Shown here piece after piece: positions 18,095 through 23,717 of a stretch of DNA of 23,717 bases. Position 1 is the first letter of the stretch; every line of letters begins with the position of its first letter. The position numbers and the translations under genes were made by a program. The notes below the pieces were generated by a model that saw only the letters and a list, made by a program, of their open reading frames with translations, was not told the origin of the DNA and did no database searches. This DNA is from Parachlorella kessleri (taxonomy: Eukaryota; Chlorophyta; Trebouxiophyceae; Chlorellales; Chlorellaceae), in assembly GCA_001598975.1 (NCBI GenBank), contig BBXU01000710.1:1-23717 (forward strand), given 5' to 3'.

Positions 18095-20790
18095 ATGGCC
18101 CAGCAGGGTGGCGAGGATGCGCAGGTCACTTGCAAGTTTGTAACTCGACTGCCAGCTGAGCTGCGAGTGCCTGAGACACCGGTGGTGAGTTCGATGCTAC
18201 AATTTATTTTGTTGCCGTGTCAACATGCAAAACCCATGCATATTGACCCGACATGCATGTGGCTGCAGGCAGTCCCGACCAACCTCACTCGCTATGGGCT
18301 ATCACAAATTATCAACCACCTACTAGCGCTTGGTGGGTACTGGCTTGGCTCTATCGTTCACTGCCAAGCCGCTGGCGTCCCCCAACTTGGCTACCTGCTA
18401 AAAAGTGATTCCTGGCTTTCCTGCAGACCCTGCTCGGCCTTTCGATTTCCTAATAGATGGCGAGCTGCTTCGGCTATCCCTGCTCAAGCACTTGCAGGCC
18501 AAGCAGATATCCACGGTGAGCCACTTGGCCAAACCTGCAGCAGGGTCTGACCGCCTTACAAGCCCCTGCCATGAGGCACCTGCGGCGGGCTGCTGAAAAG
18601 CACTGTATATCTCTATCAGCTCAATCATTGCTTGTCCTACTGAATTGCAGGAAGCTGTGCTTGAGGTTGAGTATGTGCCAGCAGTGCTGCCTCCCAAACC
18701 CCAGGAGGAGCACCCCCATGATGACTGGTAAGTCTACTAGCGGGCGACAGTGAAGGGGAACTGTTGCATCAGTGTACCTGATGCCCGGGCCTTGTGAGGT
18801 TCGACCCACATATTCATTACATAACTCTGCAGGGTGAGCTGCATTGCTCCATTGGCAGCTCCGGGGCAGGTGTTGGCCAGCGGCTGCTACGACGGCATCG
18901 TACGGCTCTGGGCGGCAGAAGCCGACAGCGGCAGCGGCGGCGACGACGGCAGTCTCCCTCTGGCCAGCTTTGCGGCTCACAAGGGGCCCATCAAAGCAGC
19001 GCTGGCAGCGCCCAGCGGAGCCGGGCGGCTGCTGGTGACGGCAGGCAACGACATGGTCGCGCGGGTGTGGCGGGGGGTGCCAGAGGCCGCGGCAGCAGCA
19101 GCAGCAGCAGCAGGTGGTGGCGGTGCCGCGCAGCCGGAAATTGTGGCAGTGCTGCGTGGGCATGGGGAGGGTATAGAGGCAGCAGTGGCTAGCACTGATG
19201 GTGCCTGGTGCTGCACTGGCGGCTGGGACAGCAAGCTCCTGCTGTGGCGGTCAGGTGGGTGGTGCCTATGGCCAAAACAAACCCTCATGGCTTCCTCATT
19301 TCTTCTGTATCTTGTTGGCCGGTATTCAGATAGTGCTGTAAACCCGATGTTGTGTTGGATCATCTCAAGGAGTGCTTTTCATTGGACACTTGTCCTCCTT
19401 CGCTGATTTGTTTCGTGCTGGCTTCGCCCGCAGGCGACAGCCTGCTGGCAGCGATTGAAGCAGGCGACGACGACGAAGACCAGCCGGAAGGCAAGGCAGC
19501 AGCGGCCAAAAAGAAGCGGAAAGTAGGGGCGGCCAACGGCGTGGCAGCAGCAGTGCATGAGGAGGGTCCCAGGGGCGACCTCAGCGGTCACACGCAGTGC
19601 GTGTCGGGCCTTGCAGTGGCTTCAGCAGGTAGGAGGTGGGCGGGGGATGGACAGCTGTGGCTCAGTGGACCAATGGTAGCTATCGATTGGATGGTTGCCA
19701 GGCATGCGTTCCGATAGGATGGTCGTTTTGTGTTGGTGGTGGCATGAGACTTGCATCATTCCAAGGCACCCGCTGGCGTGTGCTCGGGTGCATGGACGTT
19801 GTGCTCTCAGCAAAGCTGTGCTGTGTGCATGCTAGACTGCCTGGAGGGCCCGCAATGCAGAAGGGAAGTGTTCAGCTCTGAGTTGTCAGCGTTGAAGGAG
19901 GTGTGCGCTGGGGCCTGGCATTCAGCCAATAGATCCGTCCCTTGGTCATTTACAAGGGAGGTCTGCAGAATACTCAATTTTTCTTGTCTTTATGCAGGTA
20001 CACTTGTGAGCGGCTCATGGGACCACTCTGTCAGGATATGGGATCTGGAGGGCCAGGTATGGCATTGCTGCGGACATCAAGTGCATCTGGTAGCCCCACT
20101 GTCGGGTGACTTATCGAAGCCATGCCGGGTGGCTGGACACTGATGGAATAGTTGAGGCTGGGCCCGGAAATCTAGAGTAATGGACTGTCTGCGCGGGGTC
20201 CAGGTTAGGTTTTGTGTGCTTATGCCCGCCGGTGTCTACAGTTGTGGAGGTTAACTTGGAACGGACCATGCTGCTTTGCTGCTGTGCAGCATCATGTTGC
20301 ATGGCCTTAATTGTAGACCTACATAAGCCGGGTTCCTGACCCTCCTGCACCCTGCAATCTCTCTCCCGTCTGCCTTGCTGCCGTACAGGTGAATACCGAG
20401 ACGCTCAACCACAACAAAGCGGTATACTGCGTGGCGGCCGCCCCTGCCGCTGTCGGGGGTGCCGGCCTGGTTGCCTTTGGCGGTGCGGAGCGATCCCTAC
20501 GAGCTTGGGACCCCCGTGCCCGCTCCAGCGAGGGCCTAGCCCTCAAAGCCCTGACCTCCCATACCGACTGGATCTCTGGCCTAGCCTGGCACCCCTCCTC
20601 TCCCCACCACCTGGCCTCGGCTTCCTACGACAAGTCACTCAAGCTGTGGGACCTCCGAGCGGCGGTTCCACTTCACACGCTGGAGGGGTATCATGCCGAC
20701 AAGGCGCTGTGCTGCGCGTGGGCGGGGCAGGGGCTGCTGGCTAGCGGGGGCGCCGACTGCAAGCTGCGCACAGCGGAGGTGGCGTTGTAG
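18095..20790 (+). CDS. WDR12: WDR12/Ytm1 ribosome-biogenesis WD40 protein
   Basis: WDR12 (Ytm1 in yeast) is part of the PeBoW complex with Pescadillo and Bop1/Erb1 and acts in 60S subunit maturation in the nucleolus. Exons: 18095-18184, 18269-18332, 18427-18515, 18651-18727, 18833-19254, 19434-19628, 19998-20056, 20389-20790. They join in phase to 465 aa, close to the family length. Residues 8-100 are the NLE domain (VTCKFVTRLPAELRVPETPV, LSQIINHLL, FDFLIDGELLRLSLLKHL), which in the family binds the Mdn1/Rea1 MIDAS domain. HPHDDWVSCI opens seven WD repeats. Examples are SGCYDGIVRLW, TGGWDSKLLLW, SGSWDHSVRIWDL and ASASYDKSLKLWDL. The last repeat is degenerate (SGGADCKLRTAEVAL), as is common here. 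Between repeats 3 and 4 sits an acidic/basic linker with KKKRKV at 273-278, a likely nuclear localisation signal. A GCA run encodes nine alanines between repeats 2 and 3. All introns are GT-AG. Confidence 0.95.
19087..19113 (+). repeat. GCA trinucleotide run encoding polyalanine in WDR12
   Basis: A nearly pure run of GCN codons in exon 5 encodes nine alanines in the linker between WD repeats 2 and 3. A glycine-rich stretch follows. Such linkers are usually surface loops. Confidence 0.8.
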
Positions 20791-21452
20791 CGCTGTGGCC
20801 AGGGGCAGAAGCCGGTTGGGCTTTCATGGCTGGCGGTGGACCTTAGCCAGGTTGCCCAGAAGGCGGTACGTGACTGAAAGTCCTGGGTCAACAGTGAGCT
20901 AGCGCGCTTGGTCCTTGGCTTTTGTGGGTGAGGCCCCTTGCCTTGCTAGCTAAGACTAGGCTGTGGATGCGGGTGTTGTGCAGCAAGCTGCTCTACAACT
21001 CCTGGCACACAATTTAAGAAAACGATAGCAGGAACTGGCCCAAACAGTGGTGGACAAAGTTATGAGGAAGGGAAGGAAGGGAAGTCCACAAAAGTGGCAC
21101 CCAACTAGGTGGACCACGCAGACCCTCAGAAGAGTGGGTCATCGGCAGTGAAGTGCTACTCTAGGGATCTGAAGTGCGATCTGCATGCCCTGCTGGATAT
21201 CAAGTGGTGCACATCCATCTGCTGCTGGCGGCCTCAAAAATGACAGCCCCCCCGGGACAAACCGGCTGCACGTCAGGTACCACAGGATATTTTTTGGCGG
21301 CAACGCTTCCCGAAGGGCGAGGTGTGAGGTAGCTGCAGAGTGGATCCCAGGTGTGACTAGCTAGTTTGCGTTGAGCCGTCCAGAATACTATTATCTACAC
21401 TGTCTGCTACGCGACTGGTCACCACTGATCACCCATTCCAGTCACGAACATC
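20791..21452. other. Intergenic region between WDR12 and FTSH
   Basis: These 662 bases hold the WDR12 3' UTR and the FTSH promoter and 5' UTR. A purine-rich run (gaagggaaggaagggaag) lies near 21067-21084. No further exon, RNA gene or clear promoter box was found. Confidence 0.5.

Positions 21453-23717
<2,265 letters not shown>

Overview
The window is nuclear DNA of a green alga (Chlorophyta; a trebouxiophyte- or chlorophyceae-like alga is my inference, and no species can be named). The grounds are high-GC DNA, genes cut into many short exons by introns of roughly 100-700 bp, CA/GT/GGT microsatellites and intronic minisatellites, a thylakoid FtsH gene with a plastid-type leader, and a plant/alga-type sulfotransferase-like/class IV aminotransferase fusion. 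Exon models were built by hand: homologous segments were joined at splice sites and the codon phase was required to match across every intron. There are six protein-coding genes and no RNA genes, CRISPR arrays or transposons that I can support.

Layout, left to right. (1) Minus strand, 6144 to beyond the left edge: an 11-exon (visible) TPR-sulfotransferase with an N-terminal signal peptide. (2) Plus strand, 6443-11718: a 16-exon gene of about 662 aa with an N-terminal sulfotransferase-like P-loop domain fused to a class IV PLP aminotransferase. Genes 1 and 2 are head to head across 298 bp. (3) Plus, 12408-14926: a 7-exon mitochondrial carrier (SLC25 type, 285 aa). (4) Minus, 17873-15536: a 6-exon YbaK/aminoacyl-tRNA-deacylase-like protein (312 aa), convergent with gene 3. 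(5) Plus, 18095-20790: an 8-exon WDR12/Ytm1 ribosome-biogenesis WD40 protein (465 aa), head to head with gene 4 across 221 bp. (6) Plus, 21453 to beyond the right edge: a thylakoid FtsH protease, type A (FTSH1/FTSH5-like), running from the leader to just past the Walker A motif.

The most striking signal is in the introns. Five of about 47 complete introns have a GC donor forced by reading frame and homology, and a sixth is likely. All six fit AG|GCAAGN. That is roughly a tenth, against about one percent in most eukaryotes studied. Other second-look items are three decaying copies of an intron/exon boundary inside gene 1, a minisatellite with a built-in palindrome in the carrier gene, an SV40-like basic NLS string in the WDR12 linker, and a conserved catalytic-type lysine in the YbaK protein. 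The genes look like ordinary housekeeping neighbours; I see no defence cluster, biosynthetic cluster or shared operon-like logic.
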